64,000 nt of DNA from assembly GCF_002420705.1 (NCBI RefSeq), contig NZ_DIIM01000003.1, positions 267,923 to 331,922 of the forward strand, in the 5' to 3' direction. Below the pieces are notes generated by a model. That model did not search any database. It had not been told where the DNA came from and worked only from the letters and a program-made list of their open reading frames with translations. Origin of the DNA: Sphingobacterium sp. UBA5670 (GTDB taxonomy: Bacteria; Bacteroidota; Bacteroidia; Sphingobacteriales; Sphingobacteriaceae). Made by a program: the position numbers and the translations under genes. Positions 1 through 10,080 of the stretch are shown here, one piece after another; positions within the stretch are counted from its first letter, which is position 1; each line of letters begins with the position of its first letter.

Positions 1-1
1 A

Positions 2-331
2 TTGGGAGAAGGTAATGTAGAAGCCGCCAAAAGGCGCTTAATAGAAGAGTTGGGGATTCCATCAACTGATCTCCATGAAGCTTTCTCATTTATCTATAAA
101 GCCTCATTTGACAACGGACTTACAGAACATGAGTTCGATTATGTCTTAATTGGAAAATTTAATGGAACTCCGGAAATTAATCCAGAAGAAGTTGCTGCAA
201 CAATATACAAGGGTCAACAGGAAATTCAAGATGAAATAAAACGTTCACCTGAGCAATTCACCCCTTGGTTCAAAATGATCTATCAGCGCGCTTTTGCCAC
301 ATACTTTAGTGACTATAAAGACAAATTATAA
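2..331 (+). CDS. idi: Isopentenyl-diphosphate delta-isomerase, C-terminal part (5' end outside window)
   Basis: The frame is open to the left edge, so only the last ~109 residues are present. The Nudix helix remnant GEGNVEAAKRRLIEELGI starts the fragment, followed by LTEHEFDYVLIG and FTPWFK. These match type I IPP isomerases (typical TEHE-D and PWF motifs), which interconvert IPP and DMAPP in the cytoplasm. dxs at 52.8 kb supplies the same non-mevalonate isoprenoid pathway. The first TTG of the frame is an internal leucine codon, not a start. It converges on the amidase gene, with a shared terminator between them. Another Nudix hydrolase is the alternative, but the TEHE and PWF motifs make isomerase the better call. 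Confidence 0.8.
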   Translation: MGEGNVEAAKRRLIEELGIPSTDLHEAFSFIYKASFDNGLTEHEFDYVLIGKFNGTPEINPEEVAATIYKGQQEIQDEIKRSPEQFTPWFKMIYQRAFATYFSDYKDKL

Positions 332-344
332 TGGTCCTAAACGA

Positions 345-385
345 TAAAAAAGGAGCCTGCTTTTCAAAAAGCAGGCTCCTTTTTT
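345..385. terminator. Bidirectional terminator between idi and the amidase gene
   Basis: Arms AGGAGCCTGC and GCAGGCTCCT form a perfect stem, with an A tract before and a T tract after, so the hairpin can end transcription from both converging genes. Confidence 0.85.
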
Positions 386-408
386 ATGCCCTTCTGCTTA
401 GCTGGCCA

Positions 409-1236
409 TTATAAGAATTTCTTATAGATGGAATATAAAACCTTGAGGTCATTTTCCCCCAGGAATGCCGTATTGACATCCTGTTGAATATAGTGAATCT
501 TAAACGCTTTTATTGCCGCATCTAGATTACTTACATCATAGCCTATAATACGTAATGCCATTTTTGGATTAAAGTCTGCTGGTGGGGTTTCTAAATAGTC
601 ATCATACCAAAAACCAAATCCTTGATCGGCTAACTTCTTCCAAGGAAAACGCGAAGGATCATTTTTTCGGGTTGGCGCCAGATCCATATGACCGATGAAA
701 TTTGCCTGAGGAATTTTATAGGTATTTTTTAAATACGTCAACAGTTGCACTAACGCATTTATCTGCGCATCCGTCCATGGATCGGTGGTGCCATTATTGT
801 CCAATTCAATACCAATAGAAGAAGAATTCAGATCCGTATCATTACCCCATTTTCCCAAACCTGCATGATGGGCACGATAGAGGTCATTGACCATTTGGAC
901 AACCTTTCCATCTCTACCTACCACGTAATGAGAACTTACACCCGCTTTCGCAGAATGAAAGGTGCGAATTGTCTGACCCAGAGAATCTTGTGCTGTATGA
1001 TGAATAACGACAAAATTGGGTTTACGTATTCCAAAATTAATGGACGCAATCCATTGTTGATCGTTGACGTTCACTTTTTCCAATTGTCCTGTAACGGGCG
1101 ATTGTTTATACAACTTTGAAAACTCCTTTGCTTGTTTCTTATATACTTTCTCGGTCTTCGCATATTTTCCACCTGCACAGGACGCAAGCAATGCTGTCGC
1201 GACAAAAAGATTGATTGATAATTTTACTATTTTCAT
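409..1236 (-). CDS. N-acetylmuramoyl-L-alanine amidase, lipoprotein (Amidase_2/PGRP fold)
   Basis: 275 residues from ATG at 1236; an in-frame TTG at 1251 is less likely. The N-terminus is a lipoprotein signal with lipobox LLASC, so the enzyme should be membrane-anchored in the envelope. The Amidase_2 signature is clear: VVIHHTA with H79, IGHMD with H183, and KNDP with D193, the expected zinc ligand set of AmiD-type amidases. These cut the bond between muramic acid and L-alanine in peptidoglycan fragments or sacculi. A SSHYVVGRDG motif also fits. A -7 promoter box lies about 45 bp upstream. Turnover or recycling is the likely role; the exact substrate cannot be read from the sequence. Confidence 0.85.
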   Translation of the reverse strand: MKIVKLSINLFVATALLASCAGGKYAKTEKVYKKQAKEFSKLYKQSPVTGQLEKVNVNDQQWIASINFGIRKPNFVVIHHTAQDSLGQTIRTFHSAKAGVSSHYVVGRDGKVVQMVNDLYRAHHAGLGKWGNDTDLNSSSIGIELDNNGTTDPWTDAQINALVQLLTYLKNTYKIPQANFIGHMDLAPTRKNDPSRFPWKKLADQGFGFWYDDYLETPPADFNPKMALRIIGYDVSNLDAAIKAFKIHYIQQDVNTAFLGENDLKVLYSIYKKFL

Positions 1237-1281
1237 AACGAAATGTTTCAACGCAAACTAAGGCAAATTTGCCAACAAAAG

Positions 1282-1289
1282 CAAATTTA
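1282..1289 (-). promoter_or_regulatory. Candidate -7 promoter box of the amidase gene
   Basis: Minus-strand TAAATTTG matches the Bacteroidota -7 consensus TAnnTTTG. It lies about 45 bp before the ATG at 1236. No clear -33 element was seen. Confidence 0.4.
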
Positions 1290-1358
1290 ATCAGTTCCGC
1301 CTCTTTCCTCAAGCACCATCCGAGGGCTGATGTGGACTCACAGCTCACATTTTATACA

Positions 1359-1385
1359 AGAAGCCCAAACATGTGCTTGGGCTTT
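1359..1385 (-). terminator. Hairpin terminator after the unknown lipoprotein gene
   Basis: Arms AAGCCCAA and TTGGGCTT flank a short loop. It lies just downstream of the minus-strand gene that ends at 1437. Confidence 0.65.
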
Positions 1386-1436
1386 CATTCTATTATAAGT
1401 AAGTGTTCTGTGTAAATGCTGTAAATTATCTTTATA

Positions 1437-2093
1437 TTATTTTAATGCACTGACATTCAATTTACCCAAAAATCCTTTCAATTCATCCAAACTATATCCG
1501 TTCCCTCTTACGGTAATCAGATAGCGGTCTTTTTCCAGATAACTGATTTCGGAACTTTTTGACACAGAGCCTTCCACTCCCTTAGTATCGGTTGTTTTTG
1601 CTCGTTTTCCTTCGAACTCACCCGTTTTCTCGGTTTCGTTATCCGTGATCTTCTCCGAATCCATCATAAATCCCATTTGCGCTAAACCTACAATAGCAGA
1701 AGCCGTTTCTCCGGCACCGTCAAGGACACTGACTTTGATATCTTTTTGGGAATCGGCTGAATAGGTTGCTTCCCCGGATATTACACCCGCACCATATACC
1801 GATCCAGCAGAATACGATGTTCTTTTCAAGCCATCTAAACTTTCAGGTAAAAAAGCTTTTAATTCATCTGAACTCAGTGGTTTTTCGGGCTTCAATTTGG
1901 CTTGTAATTCCTCCAATTTCTTAGCGCCATCATTTAGATTGTCTAAATTGGATACGCTCTTGACCACGTCGGAGATTCCAGTCTCTTGTTCTTTATCACT
2001 TTCCGCCCCATCACCGGATTTACTGTTACCACAACTCGCGACCAAAATACCTACACCTAAAAGAATAGGCAACACGTTGAATTGTCTTTTCAT
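1437..2093 (-). CDS. Putative lipoprotein of unknown function
   Basis: 218 residues from ATG at 2093 (MKRQFNVLPILL); an ATG nine bases upstream is also possible. The signal peptide ends in lipobox LVASC, predicting export and lipid anchoring. After a charged Glu/Asp/Lys linker, the rest is a soluble domain beginning about residue 65 (LKAFLPESLDGLKR) with predicted alternating strands and no catalytic motif I can name. It stands alone between two terminators. I do not recognise the family, so no function is assigned. Confidence 0.75.
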   Translation of the reverse strand: MKRQFNVLPILLGVGILVASCGNSKSGDGAESDKEQETGISDVVKSVSNLDNLNDGAKKLEELQAKLKPEKPLSSDELKAFLPESLDGLKRTSYSAGSVYGAGVISGEATYSADSQKDIKVSVLDGAGETASAIVGLAQMGFMMDSEKITDNETEKTGEFEGKRAKTTDTKGVEGSVSKSSEISYLEKDRYLITVRGNGYSLDELKGFLGKLNVSALK

Positions 2094-2269
2094 AATTATC
2101 ATTTTTAGATAAAACGTTAGAAAGATAAAAATAATATAAACGATGCACGTTTTAAAATAAATGGATAACTCATTACTCACACAAATCCATATTAACATCG
2201 ATGCCAATGAGACTAAATAATTTAAATAAGCCAATAGGATTAAACAGACCTAGACAGGACACTCCATAA

Positions 2270-2300
2270 AAAAGCCCCTACTATTTCATAGGGGCTTTTC
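2270..2300 (-). terminator. gcvP terminator
   Basis: Arms AAAAGCCCCTA and TAGGGGCTTTT form a long stem with T-rich flank, about 20 bp past the gcvP stop. Confidence 0.85.
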
Positions 2301-2318
2301 AGTTATATTATACCGGAA

Positions 2319-5192
2319 TTATGCTTCGGCGTACTCTTCAATAGAAGGGCATGAACAAATCAAGGTACGGTCACCTTGCGAATCGTTCACACGGCCAACT
2401 GAAGGCCAGAATTTACGATCTCTTACATATTCTAATGGATATGCAGCTGTTTGGCGGCTATATGGTCTATCCCACTCATCAGCAGTAACCACAGACGCTG
2501 TATGTGGGGCATGTTTCAATACATTGTTTGCTTGATCCACATCTCCCGCTTCAACTGCAGCAATCTCTTCACGGATAGCCACTAACGCATCACAGAAACG
2601 ATCAAGCTCGGCTTTAGACTCAGATTCAGTCGGTTCAACCATTAACGTTCCTGCAACAGGGAAAGAAACTGTTGGCGCGTGGAAACCATAGTCCATTAGG
2701 CGTTTTGCAATATCCGCAACCTCAATACCAAAGTTTTTGAATCCACGGCAATCCAAGATCATTTCGTGCGCACAACGTCCGTTTGTACCCGAATATAGTA
2801 CCGGATAGGCATTCTCCAAACGTGCTTTAATATAGTTTGCATTTAATATCGCTGTTCTTGTCGCATTTGTCAGACCTTCTCCGCCCATCATGGAAATGTA
2901 AGCATGAGAAATAAGCAAGATCGATGCTGAACCAAATGGAGCTGCAGAAACAGCAGAGATACCCTCTTCACCAGAAGTTGAAACCACTTCGTGGTTAGGT
3001 AAGAAAGGAACTAAGTGTTTTGCAACACCGATAGGTCCCATACCTGGACCTCCACCACCGTGAGGAATACAGAATGTTTTATGTAAATTCAAGTGACATA
3101 CGTCAGCACCAATATGACCAGGGCTTGTCAATCCAACCTGTGCATTCATATTCGCTCCGTCCATATACACCTGACCACCATTTGCATGGATAATTTCACA
3201 TACCTCAATGATAGACTCTTCAAAAACACCGTGTGTAGATGGGTAAGTCACCATGAGGGAATTTAAGTTAGCTGCATGTTCTGTCGCTTTAGCTCTTAAA
3301 TCTGGAATATCGATATTTCCTAATTCATCACATTTTACAACAACAACCTTAAGTCCAGCCATCGAAGCTGAAGCAGGGTTTGTCCCGTGTGCAGAAGCAG
3401 GAATCAAACAAATGTTACGTCCATGATCACCACGGCTTTCATGATACGCACGGATAACCATCAAACCAGCATACTCGCCTTGAGCGCCTGAGTTTGGCTG
3501 GAAGCTCATCTTCGCAAAACCAGTAATTTCAGATAACCAATCGTTCAGCTCACCGATCATTTGCATATATCCTGAAGTTTGATCTGCAGGAGCAAAAGGG
3601 TGTAAACCGCCGAATCTCGCCCAAGTAACTGGCACCATCTCGGCTGTAGCATTCAATTTCATTGTACATGAGCCCAATGGAATCATAGAATGACAAAGTG
3701 AGAGGTCTTTTGCTTCCAAAGATTTGATATAGCGTAACATCTCATGTTCAGAGTGATAGCTATTAAAGTTTGGATGTGTTAGGTAGGCAGAAGTCCGTGC
3801 TAAATCAGCTGGAATTGAAGAACCTAAATTCTCTTCTAATGCTTCAAAATCCACATCGTTCAATGTTTTACCCTGAATTTTAGCAAATACCTTAACGATC
3901 GTCTTAATATCCTCGTATGTCGTTGTTTCGTCGATAGCGATTGAAACTTGTGAACCGTTATAATAGAAATTCAATTCGTTGTTTAATGCTTCTGACTTCA
4001 AAGCACCCGCATGCGCTCCTAAATCTACACGCAAAGTATCAAAATAAGCCGCATTTAACTGCGTATAACCCAATGACTGTAATGCTTGATCTAACAGGTT
4101 AGCCAAGGCATTGATACGTGATGCAATATTTTTGATTCCTTCTGGTCCGTGGTAAACGGCATAGAAAGAAGCCATAATAGCTAAAAGAGCTTGTGCAGTA
4201 CAAATATTTGAAGAGGCTTTATCACGGCGGATATGTTGTTCACGAGTCTGCAAAGCCATGCGTAACGCATATTTGCCATTTGAATCGGAAGTAACACCAA
4301 TGATACGACCTGGGATACTACGCTTAAAGCTATCACGTGTAGCAAAATATGCTGCGTGAGGACCGCCAAAGCCCATAGGTACACCAAAACGTTGCGAGTT
4401 ACCGACAACAACATCTGCTCCCCATTCTCCCGGAGGCGTCAATAACGCCAAACTCATTAAATCTGCCGCTGCACACACGGTAATATTCTTATTGTGAGCT
4501 GTAGCTGTAAATGATTGATAATCGACAATAGAACCATCAGCCGCCGGATATTGGACAAATGCCGCAAATACATCGTCTGTCAATTCTGACTCAGCAATGG
4601 CTGTAATTTTTAATTCGATACCGAAAGACAAAGCACGGGTCTTCAAGACGTCGATCGTCTGCTTATAGGCATTTTCCGACACCAAGAATACATTCGCATC
4701 CTTATTTTTACGAGCGGAATAAAGCATAAACATCGCCTCAGCGGCAGCTGTAGCCTCATCCAACAACGAAGCATTTGCAATTTCTAAACCAGTGAAGTCA
4801 CAAATTACAGTCTGGAAGTTCAATAAAGCTTGTAACCTACCCTGTGCAATCTCCGCCTGATAAGGAGTATACTGTGTATACCATCCTGGGTTTTCAAATA
4901 CATTGCGTTGAATTACACCCGGAAGGATTACATCGTAGTAACCTTGACCAATAAAAGATTTAAAAACTTTATTTTTCTCAGCGATCTCTGCAATACGCTT
5001 TAAATAGGCAACCTCAGACAATGCTTTAGGAAGATTTAAAGGTTTTGGAGCACGAATTTGAGAAGGGACCGTTTGGTCAATAAGTTGGTCAATTGACGAA
5101 ACGCCTAATTTAGCCAACATTTCATTCGCTTCAACTGGACTTGGGCCATTGTGGCGACTTTCGAATTTTTCTTGGAAGTGTATATTGCTCAT
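2319..5192 (-). CDS. gcvP: Glycine dehydrogenase (decarboxylating), P-protein of glycine cleavage
   Basis: 957 residues, the usual full length for fused (single-chain) P-proteins. P-protein uses PLP to decarboxylate glycine and passes the aminomethyl group to lipoyl-GcvH. The PLP lysine is K705 in NLHKTFCIPHGGGGPGMGP, followed by the glycine-rich loop; the N-terminal half carries the usual non-catalytic GDC-P repeat (IGQGYYD, NPGWYTQYTPYQAEIAQGR). The start is confirmed by the typical opening FESRHNGP. gcvT is 16 kb away on the other strand, and gcvH and lpd are not in the window, so the system is not one operon here. Confidence 0.97.
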   Translation of the reverse strand: MSNIHFQEKFESRHNGPSPVEANEMLAKLGVSSIDQLIDQTVPSQIRAPKPLNLPKALSEVAYLKRIAEIAEKNKVFKSFIGQGYYDVILPGVIQRNVFENPGWYTQYTPYQAEIAQGRLQALLNFQTVICDFTGLEIANASLLDEATAAAEAMFMLYSARKNKDANVFLVSENAYKQTIDVLKTRALSFGIELKITAIAESELTDDVFAAFVQYPAADGSIVDYQSFTATAHNKNITVCAAADLMSLALLTPPGEWGADVVVGNSQRFGVPMGFGGPHAAYFATRDSFKRSIPGRIIGVTSDSNGKYALRMALQTREQHIRRDKASSNICTAQALLAIMASFYAVYHGPEGIKNIASRINALANLLDQALQSLGYTQLNAAYFDTLRVDLGAHAGALKSEALNNELNFYYNGSQVSIAIDETTTYEDIKTIVKVFAKIQGKTLNDVDFEALEENLGSSIPADLARTSAYLTHPNFNSYHSEHEMLRYIKSLEAKDLSLCHSMIPLGSCTMKLNATAEMVPVTWARFGGLHPFAPADQTSGYMQMIGELNDWLSEITGFAKMSFQPNSGAQGEYAGLMVIRAYHESRGDHGRNICLIPASAHGTNPASASMAGLKVVVVKCDELGNIDIPDLRAKATEHAANLNSLMVTYPSTHGVFEESIIEVCEIIHANGGQVYMDGANMNAQVGLTSPGHIGADVCHLNLHKTFCIPHGGGGPGMGPIGVAKHLVPFLPNHEVVSTSGEEGISAVSAAPFGSASILLISHAYISMMGGEGLTNATRTAILNANYIKARLENAYPVLYSGTNGRCAHEMILDCRGFKNFGIEVADIAKRLMDYGFHAPTVSFPVAGTLMVEPTESESKAELDRFCDALVAIREEIAAVEAGDVDQANNVLKHAPHTASVVTADEWDRPYSRQTAAYPLEYVRDRKFWPSVGRVNDSQGDRTLICSCPSIEEYAEA

Positions 5193-5766
5193 GTGTGCAA
5201 AAAGTTAACGCTTATAGACAGTTAGCGACATAATAATTAGGCAATTAACTCTCTTATAAACAGTCGTTTTTTGGATGAGCAAAGATAGCAAAATAAATGA
5301 CTGAAAACGAAGCAAAAAAGTGTATAAAAAGTCAGTTTTACCGAGCTATCGAAATGCAATCGATTGTCTTTATCAAATCAGATTTAGAATAAATACAAAC
5401 ATAGCGCCTGTTCATTATCAATATAACAAACAATAAAACATTCGACTGCTACTATTTTAAGAAAACACCCTGTTAACTGCTATTTACCTCACTCATTTCT
5501 TTCTTTATATTCCTATTCTTTTTTGTAATGACCATGATTTTTCAATAAATTAGTATATGTACCAATTGTAAAGCGACTTTCTGCTAAGTACGGGCACTTT
5601 TTTGACATGGATTTCAGATATGCCGGGAATACTCCATTATCATGAATCTGGAAGAAAAAAGATGATCTGATTAGGGTGTCTATTTTGACGAACGCAAATT
5701 ATCACAATAAACGAATATCATTTCTTTTTTAACTAATATAAAACAGCGAAGTAACGATTATAAATC
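5193..5766. other. Intergenic region between divergent gcvP and the ctlX-like gene
   Basis: About 570 bp without a convincing ORF. It holds a -7 box for gcvP at 5280-5287. I looked for paired glycine-riboswitch aptamer features before gcvP and saw none. Nothing else is apparent. Confidence 0.5.
5280..5287 (-). promoter_or_regulatory. Candidate -7 promoter box of gcvP
   Basis: Minus-strand TATCTTTG fits TAnnTTTG exactly and gives a 5' leader of roughly 80 nt. Confidence 0.5.
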
Positions 5767-6717
5767 ATGAGAAAACAGGTAACAGACAGTGTTCTTTTAG
5801 TTAGACCCTCTGTCTTCCGTAAAAATGAACAGACAGCAGTCAACAACTTCTTCCAAAAGGACATTGCAAATCTCAGTGTTGAAGAAGTCAACAAAGAAGC
5901 GCAGGGCGAGTTCGACGCGCTAGTGAATGAGCTGAAGTCACATGGAATTTTGGTGACCGTCATTCAAGACGACGAGAAATCAGAAAGTCCAGACAGTATT
6001 TTTCCCAATAATATTGTTTCCTTTCATCAGGATGGAAAAATAATTTTCTATCCCATGTTTGCCCCCAATCGTCGAAAAGAACATTTATTGGATTTTGAAG
6101 GTCCATTAAAACAGAATGGTTATTATGTAAAACTAACCAAGGATTTAAGTGAAGCCGAAAACAATAAACAATATTTGGAGGGCACTGGCGCACTGGTTTT
6201 GGACCGCGCTCACCGTATAGCCTATTGCGCCTTATCCGAAAGAGCGGACAGAAGTATGCTCGATGAATATTGTAGAACGGAAAACTATACACCAGTTGTA
6301 TTTCACGCCTTTCAAACGGTCAATGGAGTGCGCAGACCTATCTACCATACTAACGTAGTTCTAGCGGCAGGTGAAGATTTTGCCATCCTATGCCCCCAGG
6401 CAATCGATGATCAGCAGGAACTTGAAGCCCTGCTAAAGAGCCTAAAAGATACCGGCAAAGAGATCATTGAAATCAATGAAAACCAGCTCGAATCTTTCGC
6501 GGCAAACTGCTTACAGGTAAGAAATAAATATGGAAATCGGTTTATCGTACTGAGCAATCAGGCCTTATCCTCCCTCACCTTATATCAAACGGCTCAATTA
6601 GAAAAGCATGGCAAAATCATTCATCAGGATCTCCATGTCATTGAGACCTGTGGTGGCGGAAGTGTTCGCCATATGATGGCTGAAGTCTTTCTTCCAAAAG
6701 AAAAAGTTCTTGCATAG
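5767..6717 (+). CDS. ctlX: Amidinotransferase/arginine-deiminase-fold hydrolase, CtlX-like
   Basis: 316 residues. The opening TDSVLLVRPSVF, the DSIFPNNIVSF segment and the terminal HVIETCGGGSVRHMMAEVF with nucleophile C295 match the CtlX group of guanidino-group-modifying enzymes, annotated as citrulline utilisation hydrolases. The fold acts on citrulline, arginine or dimethylarginine-type substrates through a Cys-His-Asp/Glu mechanism in the cytoplasm. It is a single-gene unit, with no arginine or citrulline genes beside it to fix the substrate. The family is clear; the specific substrate is inferred only from homologue naming. Confidence 0.75.
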   Translation: MRKQVTDSVLLVRPSVFRKNEQTAVNNFFQKDIANLSVEEVNKEAQGEFDALVNELKSHGILVTVIQDDEKSESPDSIFPNNIVSFHQDGKIIFYPMFAPNRRKEHLLDFEGPLKQNGYYVKLTKDLSEAENNKQYLEGTGALVLDRAHRIAYCALSERADRSMLDEYCRTENYTPVVFHAFQTVNGVRRPIYHTNVVLAAGEDFAILCPQAIDDQQELEALLKSLKDTGKEIIEINENQLESFAANCLQVRNKYGNRFIVLSNQALSSLTLYQTAQLEKHGKIIHQDLHVIETCGGGSVRHMMAEVFLPKEKVLA

Positions 6718-6789
6718 CGATCAATAGATCTGCCAACAAGCGCTATTACATGTAGACTTCATAAGCTTAGATCTAATGACTGTAAATAA

Positions 6790-6823
6790 CGAAGCCCCTA
6801 AAATAATACTTTTGGGGGCTTCG
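6790..6823. terminator. Bidirectional terminator between ctlX-like gene and TonB-dependent receptor
   Basis: Arms CGAAGCCCCTAAAA and TTTTGGGGGCTTCG pair with one wobble. It sits between two converging genes; T tracts outside the stem are weak. Confidence 0.7.
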
Positions 6824-6860
6824 CCGTGTCCAACGGAATCTTCTCTATCGTTTTATGCAA

Positions 6861-9800
6861 TTAGAACGAATATCTTAATCCCAATTGAAATTGGTATGGG
6901 TTACCTGAAGGTGACACGATACCAGAGTTGTTCAATCGATAATTAAACTGCTGTTTAACCGGGTCGAATGCTGGTATTTCAGGAGTTCCATTTGCTGCCG
7001 CTGTTTTTGAGACGGCATATAATGATTGATTACCTAAAGATTCATTGACTCCCCAAGTTTTCTTAAATAGATTGGCCACATTGAATACATCGGCCGAAAG
7101 CTCCAACGCGTGTGTCTTGTACAGGTTAAATTTCTTCGCTATTCTTAAATCAATCAAACCATAAAAACTGTTGATCCCGCCATTACGTTCCGCCATCTTA
7201 CCTTCATACTTTTTGATATAATCTTTCAGACTTTGACTAGCTTCACCATTCGCCAGCAAGGCATTCATCGCATCTGCCAGGGCTTTCGGTGTGCTGGCAC
7301 TATTGGGATCAAAAATAAAGGCTAAATCGTTCGAATTAGAAACAAAATCTCCATTAATATTACCACCCGCCAACAAGCTATAACGTGTGCCGCCAATTCC
7401 TGAATAGCGAACACCTATACTGACGCCATAAAATGTGGGTAGCGTACCATAAATAACGATTTTATTGCGGAACTGGTTATTCGAATAACTCATCTTGCTC
7501 AAATCTCTTGGATCATCTTTTACAGCAAGTGATAAAGTTGCTGTATTGGCCACATTTCCATTGTAGGATGTGTTGTCCTTCGCATCGTTCCACGTGTAAC
7601 TTACAGAAATTGAACCATCTTTGTAGTATTGATAGCTCGCATCCAGCACAACTGCAAATTGATTCACTTTGCCCTCAGAGTTTAATTCTAAGACACGGCC
7701 AAACTTATTAGAAATCCTTCCCTGTTTCCAATCTGGAACACCATTGACAATAGCCGTCGCCGGTACGAATACCCCGCGGTTATCTTCATTCGCCAATCTA
7801 AAGATCGGATCTTGAACCATATTGCGATCAACATACATGTAGTTGTTGCGTCCTAGATTCATATACCCTGAAAGGCTCGCTTTTAACTTTTCTGTAAAGA
7901 AATGCGTGTAAGATACGTTGGCCTTGTACACCACTGGTATTTTAGCGTCAGCGCCATAGGTATTGATTGTAGGCACTTGAAACTGTTCCAAGGTCGGTGT
8001 TGTAGACGGATCTTTTCTGTATCCCACAAAATTAGGTGTTGGTACATCATTGCCACGAACATCCACCGTTGCGAAATGTTTCCCATCAAAAGTCAGGTTA
8101 TTGATGGTCATATAATTATTGATATCAGATGCAAAGATACCTGCTCCCACGCGGAAAAAATCTTTTCGTTCTTCATTCACATCCCAAGTCATCTGGAAAC
8201 GAGGCTGTACAACGAAGGATTTCAACTTGTGATCTGTACGTACACCCACTTCTTTCAGCAATTCTTCATTCAGTGGAGAGGTTGGATAATGACCATAATC
8301 CAATCGTAGTCCCGCAACCAAATCCAATCCTTTTGCCAATTTGGTCTGCAACTGTCCATACGCACCAGCATTAAAGATCTTCCCGATAACAGTTGGATCT
8401 GCCACTAATGGGACTTCCCGATAAAATGCATAAGGTTTTAAGTTTGCAAAATTCTGCAATGCTGTATTGGTCGCATCGTCTCTAAAATGAAAACGTCCGT
8501 TAACTTCACTACCATAAATCGAATTTGCATGTGTATACATCAAATCCACACCAAAAGTATAATTGATATTGTCTGTACTGTAATAAAGGTTATTGACTAA
8601 TTGTACGACATTATTTTTAAAGGACTCCTGTGCAAAACGGTGGCCGCCTAATTGAATATTCGTTGATAAGTTACTTCCATCAATGGTAGACACCACATTC
8701 TCTACAATGGCACGGGGAATATTTTGACTAGGCAACATGTCTCCAGGACTACTTTTTTGAAAAGTATACAAGTGTTGCAATTTCAGTTCATTGGTAAGTT
8801 TTGGAGAAATGGAAGTCCGTAAAGTTGCTAAAAAACTGTTGTCAATATTCTTGTCGTTTCCGTATGATTCATATAAATTAATGGCAGTATTATCCTCTAG
8901 ACCAAGCTTATTGAGGTCACTGGTAAAGTTGTCACGGATCGTCAATAAGTTTTTCTCGTTAATTTGCCAGTCTATACGGCCAAATATAGCATCAGAATTC
9001 CGCTTCTTATCGAAAGAGCCATACTGTCTATCATTGCTCAATCCATATTTTTCACGCCCTATACGAATATACTCGTCTAAAGTCGACTGTGTAACATTGA
9101 AACGCTTTTCATCTGCTGGCGAATTAATATCCGCAATAATCAGCGGACGGGCATCACGTTGATGATCCCAGGCCACAAAATAATGTAATTTGTCCTTGAT
9201 AATTGGGCCTCCTAATGTAAATCCATATTGATAAGTAGAGAAATCATTGCTTCGTTTGTTACCTCTGATATCGTATGGGCTGGACAACCAATCTGCCCTT
9301 GAATAAATCCATGCGCTTCCGTGCGTTTGATTTGTTCCTTGTTTGGTTACCGCACTGACTGTTCCGCCGCCTGCTCTTCCGTAAGTCACATCATACTGGT
9401 TGGTGACCACTTTAAATTCACGAACTGCTTCTATCGAGATGGAGAAAGGTGCACCGCTACGACTGGTTGTCGAACCTGCAGAAGTCGGATTTTTGGCATT
9501 CATACCATCAATCGTAAAATTAGTAGAAGAGCCCAACTGGCCGCCAATATTATCTCCTTTACTTAAAGGGGAAAGATCCATTAACGACGTAAAATTCCGA
9601 CCGTTTACAGGCAACTTCGCGATATCCTTTGCGGTAACTGCTGTTGCAGCACCTAGATTTTCAATTTTATTCTTTAGCGTACTTACCCCGATCAATTCAA
9701 CGGTTTCCAAAACATTTGACGTATTTTGAATAGGGATGGTTAAGCGCACGATATCACCCTGATTTAAATTAAATCCCGAACGAACTTGTTCGCCATAACC

Positions 9801-10046
9801 TATATAAGTTACTTTGACGGTATATGGACCACCTAAAGGCAACTCCTTAAAGTTAAAGTCACCATTTGCATTGGTTGAGGTTTTCGTTGTGAAACCGGTC
9901 GATTCATTACGGACTTCGATTGAAGCTCCATGAACTCCTTTGTTATTCTCATCCGTCACCTTCCCGGAAAACCCCGCTTGGGTTGTTTGGGCGTACAAAC
10001 CTGTCCCAAATGCAATGGCACACGTCGTAAGTAGAATTTCTTTCAT
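6861..10046 (-). CDS. TonB-dependent receptor with N-terminal carboxypeptidase-regulatory-like domain (Oar type)
   Basis: 1061 residues. After a Sec signal ending near LYAQ comes a CarboxypepD_reg-like beta-sandwich (about residues 25-105, GKVTDENNKGVHGA), a plug region (about 125-235, LPVNGRNFTSLMDLSP) and a long beta-barrel ending in LGLRYSF with the C-terminal Phe of outer-membrane proteins. The layout and long barrel resemble the Oar group rather than SusC, and no SusD partner follows. Such receptors import large substrates or cofactors across the outer membrane using TonB energy. The substrate cannot be told from sequence or neighbours. Confidence 0.9.
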   Translation of the reverse strand: MKEILLTTCAIAFGTGLYAQTTQAGFSGKVTDENNKGVHGASIEVRNESTGFTTKTSTNANGDFNFKELPLGGPYTVKVTYIGYGEQVRSGFNLNQGDIVRLTIPIQNTSNVLETVELIGVSTLKNKIENLGAATAVTAKDIAKLPVNGRNFTSLMDLSPLSKGDNIGGQLGSSTNFTIDGMNAKNPTSAGSTTSRSGAPFSISIEAVREFKVVTNQYDVTYGRAGGGTVSAVTKQGTNQTHGSAWIYSRADWLSSPYDIRGNKRSNDFSTYQYGFTLGGPIIKDKLHYFVAWDHQRDARPLIIADINSPADEKRFNVTQSTLDEYIRIGREKYGLSNDRQYGSFDKKRNSDAIFGRIDWQINEKNLLTIRDNFTSDLNKLGLEDNTAINLYESYGNDKNIDNSFLATLRTSISPKLTNELKLQHLYTFQKSSPGDMLPSQNIPRAIVENVVSTIDGSNLSTNIQLGGHRFAQESFKNNVVQLVNNLYYSTDNINYTFGVDLMYTHANSIYGSEVNGRFHFRDDATNTALQNFANLKPYAFYREVPLVADPTVIGKIFNAGAYGQLQTKLAKGLDLVAGLRLDYGHYPTSPLNEELLKEVGVRTDHKLKSFVVQPRFQMTWDVNEERKDFFRVGAGIFASDINNYMTINNLTFDGKHFATVDVRGNDVPTPNFVGYRKDPSTTPTLEQFQVPTINTYGADAKIPVVYKANVSYTHFFTEKLKASLSGYMNLGRNNYMYVDRNMVQDPIFRLANEDNRGVFVPATAIVNGVPDWKQGRISNKFGRVLELNSEGKVNQFAVVLDASYQYYKDGSISVSYTWNDAKDNTSYNGNVANTATLSLAVKDDPRDLSKMSYSNNQFRNKIVIYGTLPTFYGVSIGVRYSGIGGTRYSLLAGGNINGDFVSNSNDLAFIFDPNSASTPKALADAMNALLANGEASQSLKDYIKKYEGKMAERNGGINSFYGLIDLRIAKKFNLYKTHALELSADVFNVANLFKKTWGVNESLGNQSLYAVSKTAAANGTPEIPAFDPVKQQFNYRLNNSGIVSPSGNPYQFQLGLRYSF

Positions 10047-10072
10047 TTAGTTGTTGGTTGTGATAATGAAAG

Positions 10073-10080
10073 CAAAACTA
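10073..10080 (-). promoter_or_regulatory. Candidate -7 promoter box of the TonB-dependent receptor
   Basis: Minus-strand TAGTTTTG fits TAnnTTTG, about 27 bp upstream of the ATG. Confidence 0.45.

Noticed and set aside
5193..5766. Possible glycine riboswitch before gcvP
   Set aside because: No tandem aptamer-like conserved core or paired stems could be recognised in the leader of either gcvP or gcvT.
7902..8309. Plus-strand open frame of 135 codons opposite the TonB-dependent receptor
   Set aside because: It lies fully inside a well-supported receptor gene and its translation has no coherent protein features; it is an antisense shadow.
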